Source of the DNA: Bufo bufo | Taxonomy: Eukaryota > Chordata > Amphibia > Anura > Bufonidae | Assembly: GCF_905171765.1 (NCBI RefSeq) | Contig: NC_053398.1 | Span: 46,530,323-46,594,322 of the forward strand | Direction: 5' to 3' | Length of the DNA: 64,000 nt | Shown here: one piece after another, positions 44,530 through 56,473 of the stretch | How positions within the stretch are numbered: the stretch's first letter is position 1 | Layout of the letters: every line of letters starts with the position of its first letter | Program-made: the position numbers and the translations under genes | Notes under the pieces: model-generated | Told to the model about the DNA's origin: nothing | Seen by the model: the letters and a program-made list of their open reading frames with translations, nothing else | The model's database searches: none

Positions 44530-46073
44530 ATACTAGAGTGTCAGCTAAAGACTTACAAAAGTCTCTGGCATATGCTAACATCCCTGTTAGCGAATCTACG
44601 ATACGTAAAACACTAAACAAAAATGGATTTCATGGGAGGATACCACAGAGGAAGCCACTGCTGTGCAAAAAAAACATTGCTGCACGTTTACAGTTTGCAC
44701 AAGAGCACCTGGATGTTCCACAGCAGTACTGGCAAATTATTCTGTGGACAGATGAAACCAAAGTTGAGTTGTTTGGAAGAAACACACAACACTATGTGTG
44801 GAGAAAAAGAGGCACAGCACACCAACATCAAAACCTCATCCCAACTGTGAAGTATGGTGGTGGGGGCATCATGGTTTGGGGCTGCTTTGCTGCGTCAGGG
44901 CCTGGACGGATTGCTATCATCGAAAGAAAAATTAATTCCCAAGTTTATCAAGACATTTTGCAGGAGAACTTAAGGCCATCTGTCTACCAGCTAAAAGCTC
45001 AACAGAAGTTGGGTGTTGCAACAGGACAACGACCCAAAGCATAGAAGTAAATCAACAACAGAATGGCTTAAACGGAAGAAAATACGCCTTCTGGAGTGGC
45101 CCAGTCAGAGTCCTGCACTGTGAATGTTTACATGGTGTGTTCAATAAAAATATGGTAACATATAATTCTTTGTGTGTTATTAGTTTAAGCAGACTGTGAT
45201 TGTCTATTGTTGTGACTTAGGGCTCTTTCACACTTGCGTTCTTTTCTTCCGGCATAGAGTTCCGTCGTCGGGGCTCTATGCCGGAAGAATCCTGATCAGT
45301 TTTATCCTAATGCATTCTGAATGGAGAGAAATCCGTTCAGGATGCATCAGGATGTCTTCAGTTCCAGACCGGAACGTTTTTTGGCCGGAGAAAATACCGC
45401 AGCATGCTGCGCTTTTTGCTCCGGCCAAAAATCCTGAACACTTGCCGCAAGGCCGGATCCGGAATTAATGCCCATTGAAAGGCATTAATCCGGATCCGGC
45501 CTTAAGCTAAACGTCGTTTCGGCGCATTGCCGGATCCAACGTTTAGCTTTTTCTGAATGGTTACCATGGCTGCAAGGACGCTAAAGTCCTGGCAGCCATG
45601 GTAAAGTGTAGTGGGGAGCGGGGGAGCAGTATACTTACCGTCCGTGCGGCTCCCCGGGCGCTCCAGAGTGACGTCAGGGCGCCCCACGCGCATGGGGGAC
45701 GTGATCACATGGACACGTCATCCATGCGCATGGGGCGCTCTGACGTCATTCTGGAGCGCCCCGGGAGCCGCACGGACTGTAAGTATACTGCTCCCCCGCT
45801 CCCCACTACTACTATGGCAACCAGGACTTTAATAGCGTCCTGGCTGCCATAGTAACACTGAACGCATTTTGAAGACGGATCCGTCTTCAAATGCTTTCAG
45901 TTCACTTGCGTTTTTCCGGATCCGGCGGGCACCTCCGGCAAATGGAGTGCACGACGGATCCGGACAACGCAAGTGTGAAAGAGGCCTTAGAATAAGATCA
46001 GATCACATTTATGACCAATTTGTGCAGTAATCCATATCATTCCAAAGGGTTCACATACTTTTTCTTGCAACTG
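44530..46073 (+). pseudogene. Second Tc1 copy of the same family, truncated and interrupted
   Basis: The left end is missing. The transposase (44538 onward, [20 protein letters not shown]) matches residues 83-230 of the copy at 39645, with [10 protein letters not shown] intact; an inserted base after QLK shifts the frame and a deletion joins AGAGTCCTG to CACTGTGAATG, removing Glu and the C-terminus. The right terminal repeat (45115-46073, ending TTGCAACTG-TA) is split by a Harbinger-like MITE (45220-45986). Confidence 0.92.
45220..45986. mobile_element. Harbinger-like MITE with a large central palindrome
   Basis: TTA at 45217-45219 and 45987-45989. Ends GGGCTCTTTCACACTTGCG and inverse of CGCAAGTGTGAAAGAGGCC. 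A second palindrome at about 45555-45865 has ATGGCTGCAAGGACGCTA..., GAGCGGGGGAGCAGTATACT and CGCATGGGG / inverse copies; it looks like another foldback inserted. Frames here are by-products. Confidence 0.9.
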
Positions 46074-46074
46074 T

Positions 46075-46185
46075 AGTTACATAGTTGATACGGTTGATAA
46101 AAGACAAAAGTCCATCAAGTTCAACCAAGGGATAGGTGGGGAAGCGAATCCCAGAAGGAAGTGAGACTCCGATTTCTACATATTG
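46075..46185 (+). repeat. Dispersed repeat TTACATAGTTGATACGGTTG...
   Basis: GTTACATAGTTGATACGGTT, AAGTCCATCAAGTTCAACC and AAGGAAGTGAGACTCCGAT occur in fixed order in a repeat common in frog genomes. Family unknown to me. Confidence 0.45.
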
Positions 46186-47209
46186 CCCTTATATGCAGGA
46201 CACAATTATCAGACTCTCCAGATTCTCAAATTCAAAGGCTGGAGGAATAAGTTTATACAGTATAGAGATGTACACATCAATTGGTTTTCTGTAAGAAAAA
46301 AAAAAAGCTCTATATTTTTATACATTTAGTTTATTAATACATCCAGCATTAGATAGTTGTCAAGACAAATTTATGCCAATTCTTTTTTCTGTATTTCTGA
46401 AATACATACGTAGTATGTAGGCCGATGACAGTAATGCTGGTTTCCATTTATATATATAAATATCAATGAGGAGGTACAGTATCCGGGATATCACCGTGCT
46501 GAGAAAATGTCTGCCACCCTCGACAATCTGATCTTGTTAAAAATAATTTCCTAGTGGGAGTCTAATGAATATGCATTTCTGCAGTATAAACCACAGTTTT
46601 TTGGGGGGTGATCTCCATGATTTATAAATTCCCACAGTCGGAATATAGGTCGTAATCGAGGTCTGTACTCCATGGAGTTGATTAGACATAGGTAGTATTC
46701 CAAGTTTGTCTTGCTTGAAGATCTAGTGCTTAACACACAAAGGAGTCGGAAGATTTTCTCATCAAAATCTTTTGCCAGTTTTCCGTAGTCGTCAACATGT
46801 AAAATGTGATCACCATCACTAAATGCAGGTGTTAATGCTGTGATGATGCTGAGGTGGTTGTGTCAGCTCAACCTGATTTGTATGTGATAAGTAGTCTTCT
46901 TTTGAAAGACATTGCCGTGATGCAACAGGAGTGCTTTGTGTGCTGAGCAATTCCAAGAATAGCTCCCTCTCAAGCACTTTTCTGGTGTTTTAGAATAACA
47001 AGGTCAGTGTGACTATATTTCAGATCCATTTTACCTTTGTCCACTGTAAATTACCAGTAGTACAGTAAAGTAATGGAAAGGTCTTTCTGCTTTGGAAACC
47101 ACTAATCTGGATGCTAAAACTACTTTCCCCAACAGCAAAGAGAACAGCCCAGCTAGTATTTAGGGTGGGTGGATGGGTTCTACAGGTAGCTAGCCAGTTG
47201 GTAGAAGAA
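46186..47209. other. Unassigned sequence
   Basis: No recognisable gene or repeat structure. Confidence 0.4.
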
Positions 47210-47818
47210 AGAGATTCAGTTAGGAAGCCTAGTAGCCTCCCAGTCAATTTCGGAGAGACGTCCAGTTCTAGGTAATGTCACTGTTGTGCCATATTTTCTC
47301 CACTTGATGATGACGGTCTTCACTGTGTTCCATGGTATATCTAATGCCTTGGAAATCCTTTTGTACCCTTCTCCTGACTGATACCTTTTAACAATGAGAT
47401 CCCTCTGATGCTTTGGAAGCTCTCTGTGGACCATGGCTTTTGCTGTGGGATGCGACTAAGAAAATTTCAGGAAGGATCAACTAGAGCAACTGAACTTTAT
47501 TTGGGGTTAATCAGAGGCACTTTAAATGATGGCAGGTGTATGCTGACTCCTATTTAACAGGATTTTGAATGTGATTGCCTAATTCTGAACACAGCTACAA
47601 GAGGGTGTGCACACTTATGCAACCACATTATTTTAGTTTTTTTTTTGTTTTCTTCCCTCCACCTAAAATATTTCAGTTTGTTTTTCAATGGAGTGGTACA
47701 GTTTATAGGTCACATTAAAGGTGGAAAAAGTTCTGAAATGATTTATCTTTGTCTAATTTTTTTACATCACAGAAACCTGACATTTTAACAGAGGTGTGTG
47801 GACTTTCTATATCCACTG
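47210..47818 (-). pseudogene. Tc1-like element, 5' part only
   Basis: The right end CAGTGGATATAGAAAGTCCA (minus) abuts TA at 47819-47820. The minus strand codes MVHRELPKHQRDLIVKRYQS with helix-turn-helix GYKRISKALDIPWNTVKTVI, then stops (47216-47434). Everything after the DNA-binding part is missing. Confidence 0.85.
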
Positions 47819-47820
47819 TA

Positions 47821-47917
47821 TATCTGAGGTATAACTAAGCTGGGAGTTGTATACCTCCTCTTATAATGTACTCTGATATTACATAATAACTGCTTGGACA
47901 TGCTGAGTTGTAGTCTT
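47821..47917. repeat. Left part of a ~90-bp tandem repeat, hAT target
   Basis: CTCCTCTTATAATGTACTCTGATATTACATAATAA... matches 54172-54260 (TACCTACTCTTGTAATG..., same order). The hAT element below split this array. Confidence 0.7.
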
Positions 47918-48638
47918 TAGTGTTGGGCGAGAATGCTCGGCCGAACACCATTTTGACTTGAGCATCGGGATGCTTGGCACATCGCAGTGTTTGGCCAAAC
48001 ACTGCGATGTGCCGAGCATCGCGATACTTGAGTCTCCTCCCCGCACGTTTGTTGGCTGCTATGCAGCCAATAAACATGCAGGGAAGTACTGGCACTCACT
48101 GTAATGCCGTAGCCATGTTGGTTACTGGGATTACAGTGATTGGCTGGCCGGAACTCGTCATCGGGTGAATATAGCACCCGATGACACGTGGTTCGTCTCA
48201 GTCTTAGTCAGGGAGAGCTGCAGCAGAAGTTACATATAGTGTAGGGACAGGAATTTTGAATTTTTTTAGGCAGGATTTAGTGTTAAAAGGTGTAAGAGAC
48301 CCAAAAGTCCTTTTAAGGACTATTGTTTTATCTGGCTGCAATATATATTATTAACGCAACCTGTGCAAAATTGCACGCAATTGTTTGGCCGCTGCTGACA
48401 GTGACACAACCTCTGCTACATCTGTTGTGTTACATTTTCCCATTCTAAATATCTGTGACATTCAGCGCAATTGTTTGACAGCTGCTGACAGCGACCTTAC
48501 CTGCGCTACATCTCTTGTATAACGTTTGCGCATCCTAAATATCTGTGACATTCAGTGTACTTTATTTGAGCATACACTTACAAAACCTGCACTACTGTAC
48601 GTGTGACATACTTGCAAGCATATATACCATTCAATATG

Positions 48639-51600
48639 CTCAAGGCAAGCAGTAACGGACGGGGAAGTGGCCGTGCTGCTGATGTTGCAAGCAGAGGCCG
48701 TGGCCCTGGGCGCGGTGAAACTGTGCCTGCTACCATAGCACAAGAAACACACTCACCACGTCCCAGTTTGCAGGGCAGCGCAGGACACCACTCTCAAAGT
48801 CACACCAGTGCGACCAGGTGGTCGGTTGGATTGCAGCAGATAATGCTTCCAGTCAGTCAAGCACCACCCTGTCTTCCACAAAGTCCAGTCTCAGTAGTCA
48901 AGAGTCTGGTCAACAGAATCCTCACCCTGATGCTTCTTCCTCCCACCATGGAGAGTCTTGGCAAACAAGTGATCTCACACTCGGATATTCCAAGGAGCTC
49001 TTTTCATCGCCATTCCTTGATTTGGGCCTCTCGTCAGGCCCGCTTGAAGAGGGACATGAGGAGATCTTGTGCACTGATTCCCAAACTCTTGAGCATCCAC
49101 AGTCAGAAGAAGATAACAGTGGGTAACAGCAATTAGTGTTTCATGAGGTGGATGATGATGATGAGACACAGTTGCCAATAAGTCAACAGCAATTTGTGTC
49201 TCAAGAGGTTGATGATGAGGATGAGACACAGTTGTCAATAAGTGAGGTTCTTATTAGGTCAAGTCAGGAGGTTGACCAGAGTGAGGAAGTGGAAGAGGAG
49301 GTGGTGGACAATGAAATCACTGACCCAACCTGGGAAGGTGGCAAGCTGAGCAAGAACAGCAGTACAGAGGGGGAGGGATCCGCAGCACAGCAACCGGCTT
49401 TCAAGAGGCAGTGGGGTGGCAAAAGGGGGAGGGCAGGCCACACCAAACAGGCCCGCAACTGTTCCCTGGAGCACCCCCTTGCGGCAATCTCCCTTGCCAA
49501 GGGGTAGGTGTTCCACAGTCTGGCGCTTTTTTGAGGAAAGTGCGATAAAAGATAAAATAATTGTCATTTGCAACCTGTGCCGTACCAAAATGAGCAGGGG
49601 CGTGAACACTAGCAACCTCACATCCACCAGCATGATCTGCCACATGGCATCAAACCACCCTAATAGGTGGGCCAAATGCCTGGGTCCGCAATCAGTGTCT
49701 GTGGGTCACACCACTGCCTCCTCTTCCCCTGTGTTACGTGCTGGCCAATCCCCAGTCCAAGACGCAGGCCCGGATGCCTCCCACCCTGCACCTGGACCTT
49801 CGCAAGCACCATCAGCTAGCACATCCACTTCTGTGTCCCAGCGCAGCGTACAGATGTCCATAACCCAGGCCTTTGAATGAAAGCGCAAATACTAAGCCAC
49901 CTACCCACAGGTCATAGCACTAAATGCACACTTTTCCAAATTGCTGGCCCTGGAAATGTTGCCATTTAGACTTGTGGACACTGAGGCTTTCCGCAGCCTG
50001 ATGATGGCGGCCGTCCCTCGTTACTCCCCAGCCGCCACTATTTTTCCCAGTGTGCCGTCCCCGCCTTACACCAGCATGTGTCCCGTAACATCACCCGTGC
50101 TCTGACCAACGCAGTAGGGATCGACCGATTATCGGTTTTACCGATATTATCGGCCGATATTCAGTATTTTGACCGTTATCAGTATCGGCATCTATTTTGC
50201 CGATATTCCAATAACGTATTGGGAACACAGAACGCGCTGCTCTCAGCGCTCTCTGTGTTCCCTCAGCAGCACAGGGGAGAAGGAAGCAGTGTCTCCCTCC
50301 CCCCTGTGATGCTGCTGCCGCTGCCGCCAATGAGAGGAGAGAAGACAAGAGGAGGGGAGGGGCTGTGGCCGCTGCGCCACCAATGAAGATAAGTCTTTCA
50401 TTAATTCATATGCAGGAGGCGGGAGCTGGCTGCAGAATCACATAGCTGGCTTCCGACCTCTATGAGCGGTAGCTGCGGTCCGCGGTAGTTAACCCCTTAG
50501 GTGCCGCGGATCGCAGCTACCGCTCATAGAGGTCGGGACTCGGGAGCCGGCTATGTGATTCTGCATCCAGCTCCCGCCTCCTGTATATGAATGATTGAGA
50601 GACTTATCTTCATTGGTGGCGCAGTGCGCCCCCCCAAGCCCCCCAGTATTAATCATTGGTGGCGCAGTGCGCCCCCCACCACCATCCCAATAATAAAACA
50701 TTGGTGGTGCAGTGCGCCCCCCCACCCAGTATTAATCATTGGTGGCAGTGGCCACAGGATCCCCTCTCCCCTCTCCCCTCTCCCCTCCTCCTCCGATCGG
50801 AGCCCCAGCAGTGTAATCCTGGGGCTCCGATCGGTTACCATGGCAGCCAGGACGCTATTGAAGCCCTGGCTGCCATGTTTGTTCAGCTCCATGCTGCTGT
50901 GTGTACAGAGCTACAGGGACAGTGTGAGCTCCTATTCACCCTGATAGAGATCTATCAGGGTGAATAGGACAAGGGTTCTAGTCCCTAAGGGGGCTAAAAG
51001 TTAGTAAAAAAAAAAAGAACAAAAAAAACCCACAAAAATATTAAGTATAAATGAAAAAGATTTACAAAAAAAAAAAAAATACACGTTAACAATAAACATA
51101 TTAATTTTCAGCAGATTTGTGTAGGAAATTTTTTTTTCTCAAAAATGAAAATTCCCAGAATATCAGTATAAATTATCGGCTATCGGCCTGAAAGTTCACA
51201 AATTATCGGTATCGGCCCTAAAAAATCAATATCGGTCAATCCCTACAACGCAGTTATTAGGAAGGTCCACTTAACGACTGATACATGGACAAGTGCTTTT
51301 GGCCAGGGATGCTACATTTCCCTGACGGCACACTGGGTGAACGTTGTTGAGGCCGGGAGTGAGTCGTACCCTGGGATGGCACAGGTGCTACCGATGCCAA
51401 AGATTGCGGGCCCTACTTCTATCAGGATTTCCGCCACCACCTACATTAGTGGCTGCAACCCCCTCTTCTCCTCCTTCCCCTCCTTCTCCACTTCCACCTC
51501 TGAATTCTCATCTTGCAGCTCCAGTCAGCCATCAGTCAGTAGTCAGAAGCAGTGTAGCACTGCAGTGGGGAAGAGGCAACAGGCCGTGCTGAAACTAATT

Positions 51601-52810
51601 TGCTTAGGTGACAAACAGCACACCGCCGCAGAGCTGTGGCAGGGGATAAGAGACCAGACTGAACTGTGGCTCTCGCCACTCAACCTACAACCAGGCATGG
51701 TTGTGTCTGATAATGGCTGTAACTTGGTGGTGGCTTTGGAGCTCAGCAAGCTCACACCGTGCGCCGCGTGTGTGCCCATTTCCAAAAGTCATCTACAGCT
51801 GCCGCCGGTCTGGCAACGCTGCAGCAGCGCTTGCAATTGCCAGCTCACCGACTGTTGTGCGACGTGAGCACGCGCTGGAACTCCACGTTCCACATGTTGG
51901 CCAGGCTTTGTGAGCAGCAGAGGGCAGTAGTGGAATACCAGCTGCAACATGGTCGTTGCCTTTCAAGTCAGCTTCCGCTCTTCACAAGTGACGAGTGGGC
52001 ATGGATGTCTGGCCTCTAAGATTTTACTCAATTTTGAGGAATCAACACAGATGGTGAGCAGAGGAGACTAAGAGTCATCCTCCTGATGAGGACAGCGAAG
52101 TCTTGTCTGTTGGGACTCTGGCACACATGGCTGACTTTATGCTTTACTGCCTTTTCCGTGACCCTCGCGTTATACACATTTTGGCCAACACTGATTACTG
52201 GTTGTTCACCCTTCTCGACCCCCTCTACAAAGAGAACTTCTCAACTCTCATTCCTGTGGTGGAGAGGACTGGAAAAATGGTGCAATACCAGAAGGTCCTT
52301 GTGGAAAAATTGCTCCAAAAATTTCCAGCTGACGCTGGCGGCAGAGTACATAGTTCCTTGTGCAACCGAGGAGGGGAGACGAGGGGAACACACAGCAGTT
52401 CCAACATAGGCAGGGCAACACTCTCCAAGGCCTGGGACGGGTTCATGACACCCCGCCAGCACCCTCACCCTGATGCGCGGCCTAGTGTCACAAGGAGGGA
52501 AAAGTTTTGGAAGATGGTGAAGGAATACGTAGTAGACCGTGTCAGTGTCCTCAGTGATCCCTCTGTGCCTTACAACTATTGGATGTACAAGCTGGACACA
52601 TGGCACGAACTGGCACTCTACGCCTTGGAGCTGCTGGCCTGCCGTGTCGCCAGCGTTTTGTCAGAGCAGGTATTTAGTGCTGCTGGGGGCATAATAACTG
52701 ATAAGAGCATCCACCTGTCAACTGAAAATGCTGACAGGTTGATGCTTATCAAAATGAACAAGGCCTGGATTGCCCCTGACTTCTCTACTCCAGCAGAGGA
52801 AAGCGGCTGA
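48639..52810 (+). pseudogene. hAT (ZBED-type) transposase, degenerate
   Basis: Segments in order: low-complexity N-terminus MLKASSNGRGSGRAADVASR; a shift at about 48818; acidic VDDDDETQLPISQQQF repeats; a BED-type finger (49530-49690) with VWRFFEESAIKDK and CNLCRTKMSR...HMASNH; LTTDTWTSAFGQGCY (first catalytic Asp, 51270-51310); VVSDNGCNLVVALE (second Asp, about 51700); RWNSTFHMLARLCEQQ (about 51870); and the C-terminal dimerisation region with SEQVFSAAGGIITDKS (Glu) and NADRLMLIKMNKAW. The stop is at 52808-52810. At least three frameshifts or stops and the MITE at 50115 break it. It would have cut and pasted hAT elements. Confidence 0.93.
50115..51245. mobile_element. hAT-type non-autonomous element in the transposase
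   Basis: CAACGCAG (50107-50114, 51246-51253) flanks TAGGGATCGACCGATTATCGG and the inverse of CAATATCGGTCAATCCCTA. A large palindrome spans about 50385-50625 (ATAAGTCTTTCATT..., GGTAGCTGCGGTCCGCGG and inverse). GGTGGCGCAGTGCGCCCCCC repeats three times at 50615-50730. Not coding. Confidence 0.93.
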
Positions 52811-52827
52811 ACATAAAGGCACTTTAA

Positions 52828-53173
52828 AGGGTTTCTGTCACCAGATTTAACCCTATTAAGCTAACTTGCCTATTCTTACTTTTATCTATGCCCCCGTTAC
52901 GCCAGAAATCTAACTTTTATAATATGCTAATTAGCCTCTAGGAGCAGGGGGGGCGTTGTTCCTGCTCCTAGAGGCTCCGTTCTCCCACCTTTGTCACCTG
53001 ATTGACAGGGCCAGGCAGCGCTCGCATCTGTTTGCCAGTCCTGTTCTCTGGTGAAATCTCGCGCCGTTTCCGCCCGACCATGTGTTTTTGAAAATAAAAG
53101 AGCGCGTGCCCTGCGTTCAGCTCTGAACCCGGACAACCACTTTAATAGAGTAAAATCTGATGACAGAATCCCT
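52828..53173. mobile_element. TTAA-target MITE just after the hAT stop codon
   Basis: TTAA at 52824-52827 and 53174-53177. Ends AGGGTTTCTGTCACCAGATTT and the inverse of AATCTGATGACAGAATCCCT. GGAGCAGGGGGGGCG / CCTGCTCCTAGAGGCT is an internal inverted word. It lies 14 bases past the transposase stop. Confidence 0.88.
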
Positions 53174-53309
53174 TTAAATGTGGCTTTTATGGTGTATTGA
53201 ATGCACTGTATTCCCATGCACCCCTTCCACCACAAAAAAGGGTATATAGTTCAATCTCCCTTTTCTCGTCCGCCTCCTCCATCATATCGACATGCTTATT
53301 AGGTTGCCC

Positions 53310-53575
53310 CCGCTCCTAATGTTTTAGAGGGTCAGCTCAGCAGCAGACCCTCACCCCTAATGTTTTAGAGGGTCACTAGCAGGCCCTCGCCCATAATGTT
53401 TTAGATAGTCAGATCAGCAGCAGGCCCTCACCCCTAATGTTTTAGAGGGTCACTAGCAGGCCCTCGCCCATAATGTTTTAGATAGTCAGATCAGCAGCAG
53501 GCCCTCACCCCTAATGATTTAGAGGGTCAGATCAGCAGCAGGCCCTTGCTACTAATGTTTTTGAGGGTCACCATG
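53310..53575. repeat. About 77-bp tandem repeat
   Basis: CAGCAGGCCCTCACCCCTAA, TGTTTTAGAGGGTCACTAGC and CATAATGTTTTAGATAGTCA recur three times, with partial units at both sides. Confidence 0.88.
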
Positions 53576-54172
53576 TGTATGATGCCCTCCTTTATGTGTA
53601 ATAAAGAGTGTACTGGAGTGCCGGTTGTAATTTTTGGCAGCCCTTCCCCTTAGTGCATAGGCTTTAGGAGTGTAGGAGTCCCACTACCTGAACAATTGTA
53701 CCACAGCTTGAATAAGGCCCTCCGTTATGTGATATACAGGTTGTATCGGAGTGCCTCTTCCTTGTAATTTTTGGCAGCACTTGCACTTTATATACAAGTA
53801 AATACACAGGAAAGAATGTTTCCTAACAATTTTTCCTCTAAAATCGATTTTTATCTTCGGTTTGGTGCGTATTATTGTCAGTCTGTAAAAGTGGCGTACT
53901 ACTCGGACAACATTGTTCCCAGCAGCGACCTGGGAGTCCAAGATGCATCCAGACATCCTCCCCATCCTGTTCCCAAACCATTTCAGTGGTGTTTCCATAA
54001 ATTTCTGACCTTTTCCTGTGAACCAGACACCCTCCCCTCTTCAGAGCAGGGGGTGCCTGGTTCTCCTATTGACTTCCATTGTGCTCGGGTGCTCTGTAGA
54101 GCGCCCGAGCATCCCAAAGTGTTCTACTCGAGCACCCGAGCACTTTGGTGCTCGATCAACACTAGCAGTCTT

Positions 54173-54360
54173 CTCTTATACCTACTCTTGTAATGTACTC
54201 TGATATTACATAATAACCGCTTGCACATGCTGGGAGTTGTAGTCCCATCCTCTTATATGTCCCCCTGTAATGTGGTCTGAAATTAAATAATAGACATACT
54301 GGAAGTTATAGTCCTCTCCTGTTATACCTCCTGCAGTAATGTGCTCTGAATTAGGGCCGG
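54173..54360. repeat. Right part of the ~90-bp tandem repeat
   Basis: Units of about 75-90 bp with AATGTACTCTGATATTACATAATAA and ACATGCTGGGAGTTGTAGTC repeat at 54185 and 54270 and degenerately at 54330. Confidence 0.7.
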
Positions 54361-54657
54361 GACGGTGGATAGGGGAAGTTAGTCATCCGCCTAGGATGCC
54401 ACTTCGCTACCCATAAAGGGGGGCGCACTCATGGCGGTCCAACTTCACGAGCCTCAGACCACTAGGCCTCAAGCTTGTGAGGTGTTAGAACAGAGCAAGC
54501 CGAAATGACATCACTGCAACTTCCTGCTCTGGGTCTCGCATGATGACGTCATCATGTGAGACCCAGAGCAGGAGTGGTGATGTCATTGGGACCGCATGCA
54601 ACAGGATGCAGCAACACAAGCCACAGCTAAAACTGTGGTCTGCATAGCAAACAGCAG

Positions 54658-54689
<32 letters not shown>

Positions 54690-55524
54690 CAAGGTGGGTT
54701 TTAATTTTTTATACAAAATGTCCACACTGCTGGGGGCACCAGGGATGGGGGAAAGAAGATCATTATATATACTTGGGACTACTGGGGAGGAATGCAGGGA
54801 AGCATTATATATTGGACATTAGAGCCACTGAGAGCATTATGGTTATATTATTACTACTAGAGTACTGTAGGGGCGTTATTATTATTTTACACAATAGGTA
54901 TTTAAGGGGGCTATCTTGGGGAGTATTATCACTATTGGGGGCAGTCTGGGTGTATAGTATAGTGTTTGTGGACATGTATAGATCGGCGGGGGTCTGACAC
55001 TCGGCACTCCCGATGATCATCTGTTTGAAGAGACAGCGTGCGCTGTACGCACGTGCCATCTCCATTCTCTCTTCCTGCTCTGCTGCTGTATGTCTATGGG
55101 ACAGCAGCAGTGAACAGCACACATTGTCTCTTCAAACAGCTGATCGGCAGGGGTGTCGGACGTGGGACTGTGATTTTAGCACATTATTACAAGATGTGGG
55201 CCCCCTCTTTTGATTTTGCCATGGGCCACATTTTGTCTAAAACCGGCCCTGTCCGCCAGCTATTGTGTTTTATTAAGACCGGCGTCTAAAACGCCAGTCT
55301 TAATAAATGTTCCCCTGTGCCTTTTATTTACACTTTCCTTCTGTACCGGTATTTAGGCTGTAATAATCTGTTACATTATACTGCTGTATTACTTTTTATT
55401 GGATGTACACCTGCAATATCATTTGCTGCCACAAGGTGCCACTGCAGGACTACAGATTATAAAAAAGGGTTGTAAACAGGAAGTAATTTAGTTTGTGGCT
55501 GAGACCATGTGGAGTGCTTGGGAG
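54361..55524. other. Unassigned sequence with G28 run
   Basis: A run of 28 Gs lies at 54659-54686. Inverted GCTCTGGGTCTCGCATGATG / CATCATGTGAGACCCAGAGC is at 54523-54570. GGGCCGGGACGG at the left and ACCGGCCCTGTCC at 55240 may be ends of another MITE without target duplication. No gene. Confidence 0.5.
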
Positions 55525-55835
55525 CAGTGATGGCCAGTTCGCCGTGTTCGCCCGCGAACACATGCGGGCTGCCATCTTAACTCACAAGTCCGGCGAGGCA
55601 CAGGTAAGTCCTTACCTGTGCGCGAGCCTGTCTGAAACAAATGCGGTCACCGGGAGCAGGCAGTTTCAAGAACTGCCGCTGGGGGCCTTCATCGGGCTGT
55701 TCTCGGAACTGCCTGCTCCCGGTGACCGCATTTGTTTCAGACCGGCTCACAGCGCAGGCACAGGTAATGGACTTGTGAGTTAAGATGGCAGCCCGCACGT
55801 GTTCGCGGGCGAACACGGCGAACTGGCCATCACTG
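55525..55835. mobile_element. hAT-type palindromic MITE, complete
   Basis: CTTGGGAG at 55517-55524 and 55836-55843 is a perfect 8-bp duplication. CAGTGATGGCCAGTTCGCCG on the left, inverse on the right. Arms about 150 bp are nearly complementary, including CGGTCACCGGGAGCAGGCAG / inverse. It has no coding role. Confidence 0.95.
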
Positions 55836-55843
55836 CTTGGGAG

Positions 55844-56473
55844 ACCTGAGAAGCTACATAGCAAACTGTAGCCCAAGGAAGTTGGTGTCAGATGCTAGTA
55901 AAAGTAAGCAACCATGAGAGTGGGAGAAGCTGTGGCAGCCGTGGGGACCTACTGTAGAACCCCAGAACAGGGTAGCTGCAAAAGTGTTTGTTGTTATGTT
56001 AATTGGTTTAATGTTCTGATTTACTGTATTGTACACCCAATAATTCTTCATGGATAGGTCAGAGCTAACTACCCTCAGACCCCTTTAGGAAGCTATGAGA
56101 TGGACTCAGGTTCGCCCCTAGTTCAGTGTGAGAGAGTGCTATGTTCTAGCAGAGGAAGAAAGAGTAGCTACGTGTGCCCACTGTTCAGAAAACTAGGCCT
56201 GAATCCCAGAGAACCATCACCTCTGAGACATTTACAGCAAGAAAGCAATTGCTACATTACAGTACAACAGAGAGAGAAAAGGAAAAACTAGAAAGTTCAG
56301 AATCTGCAAGATGCTAGTTTAAGGCTGATAGAGAGACTTTTCTGCTGGAAAGGGGAACATTGCCAGTACACCCTTCCACGTGTTGACACGGTTTTGGACA
56401 GCTGTATCTTAATTCTATACCCCTCAGCCTGGGAATTAGAGTAACATTTGCAGGAGCCTTATTGCCAGTCTTA
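55844..56473. other. Unassigned sequence
   Basis: No clear gene or repeat found on either strand. Confidence 0.4.

Larger units (their letters stand above)
47918..54164 (+). mobile_element. hAT transposon, 6.2 kb with nested MITEs
   Basis: Ends TAGTGTTGGGCGAGAATGCT and the inverse of GGTGCTCGATCAACACTA. The 8-bp duplication is GTAGTCTT (47910-47917) versus GCAGTCTT (54165-54172), one mismatch. 5' UTR sequences with CTGTGACATTCAGCGCAATTG repeated lie at 48400-48560. The transposase (48639-52810) is broken. A hAT MITE (50115-51245) and a TTAA MITE (52828-53173) sit inside, and a 76-bp tandem repeat fills 53310-53575. Confidence 0.92.

Noticed and set aside
45502..45890. Open frames with RPDVTLERPGSRTD on both strands
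   Set aside because: They are the two arms of a DNA palindrome in a MITE, not proteins.
46075..46185. tRNA-derived SINE or tRNA gene
   Set aside because: No A/B box pair or cloverleaf could be drawn; kept only as a dispersed repeat.
50078..50967. Open frames of 78-117 codons
   Set aside because: They fall in the hAT MITE and its palindrome, with similar peptides read from both strands.
54353..55250. A MITE bounded by GGGCCGGGACGG and ACCGGCCCTGTCC
   Set aside because: End similarity is short and no target duplication was found.
55493..55876. Two frames of about 96-99 codons on opposite strands sharing SSDGQFAVFARE
   Set aside because: Identical peptides on both strands are due to the 311-bp palindrome.
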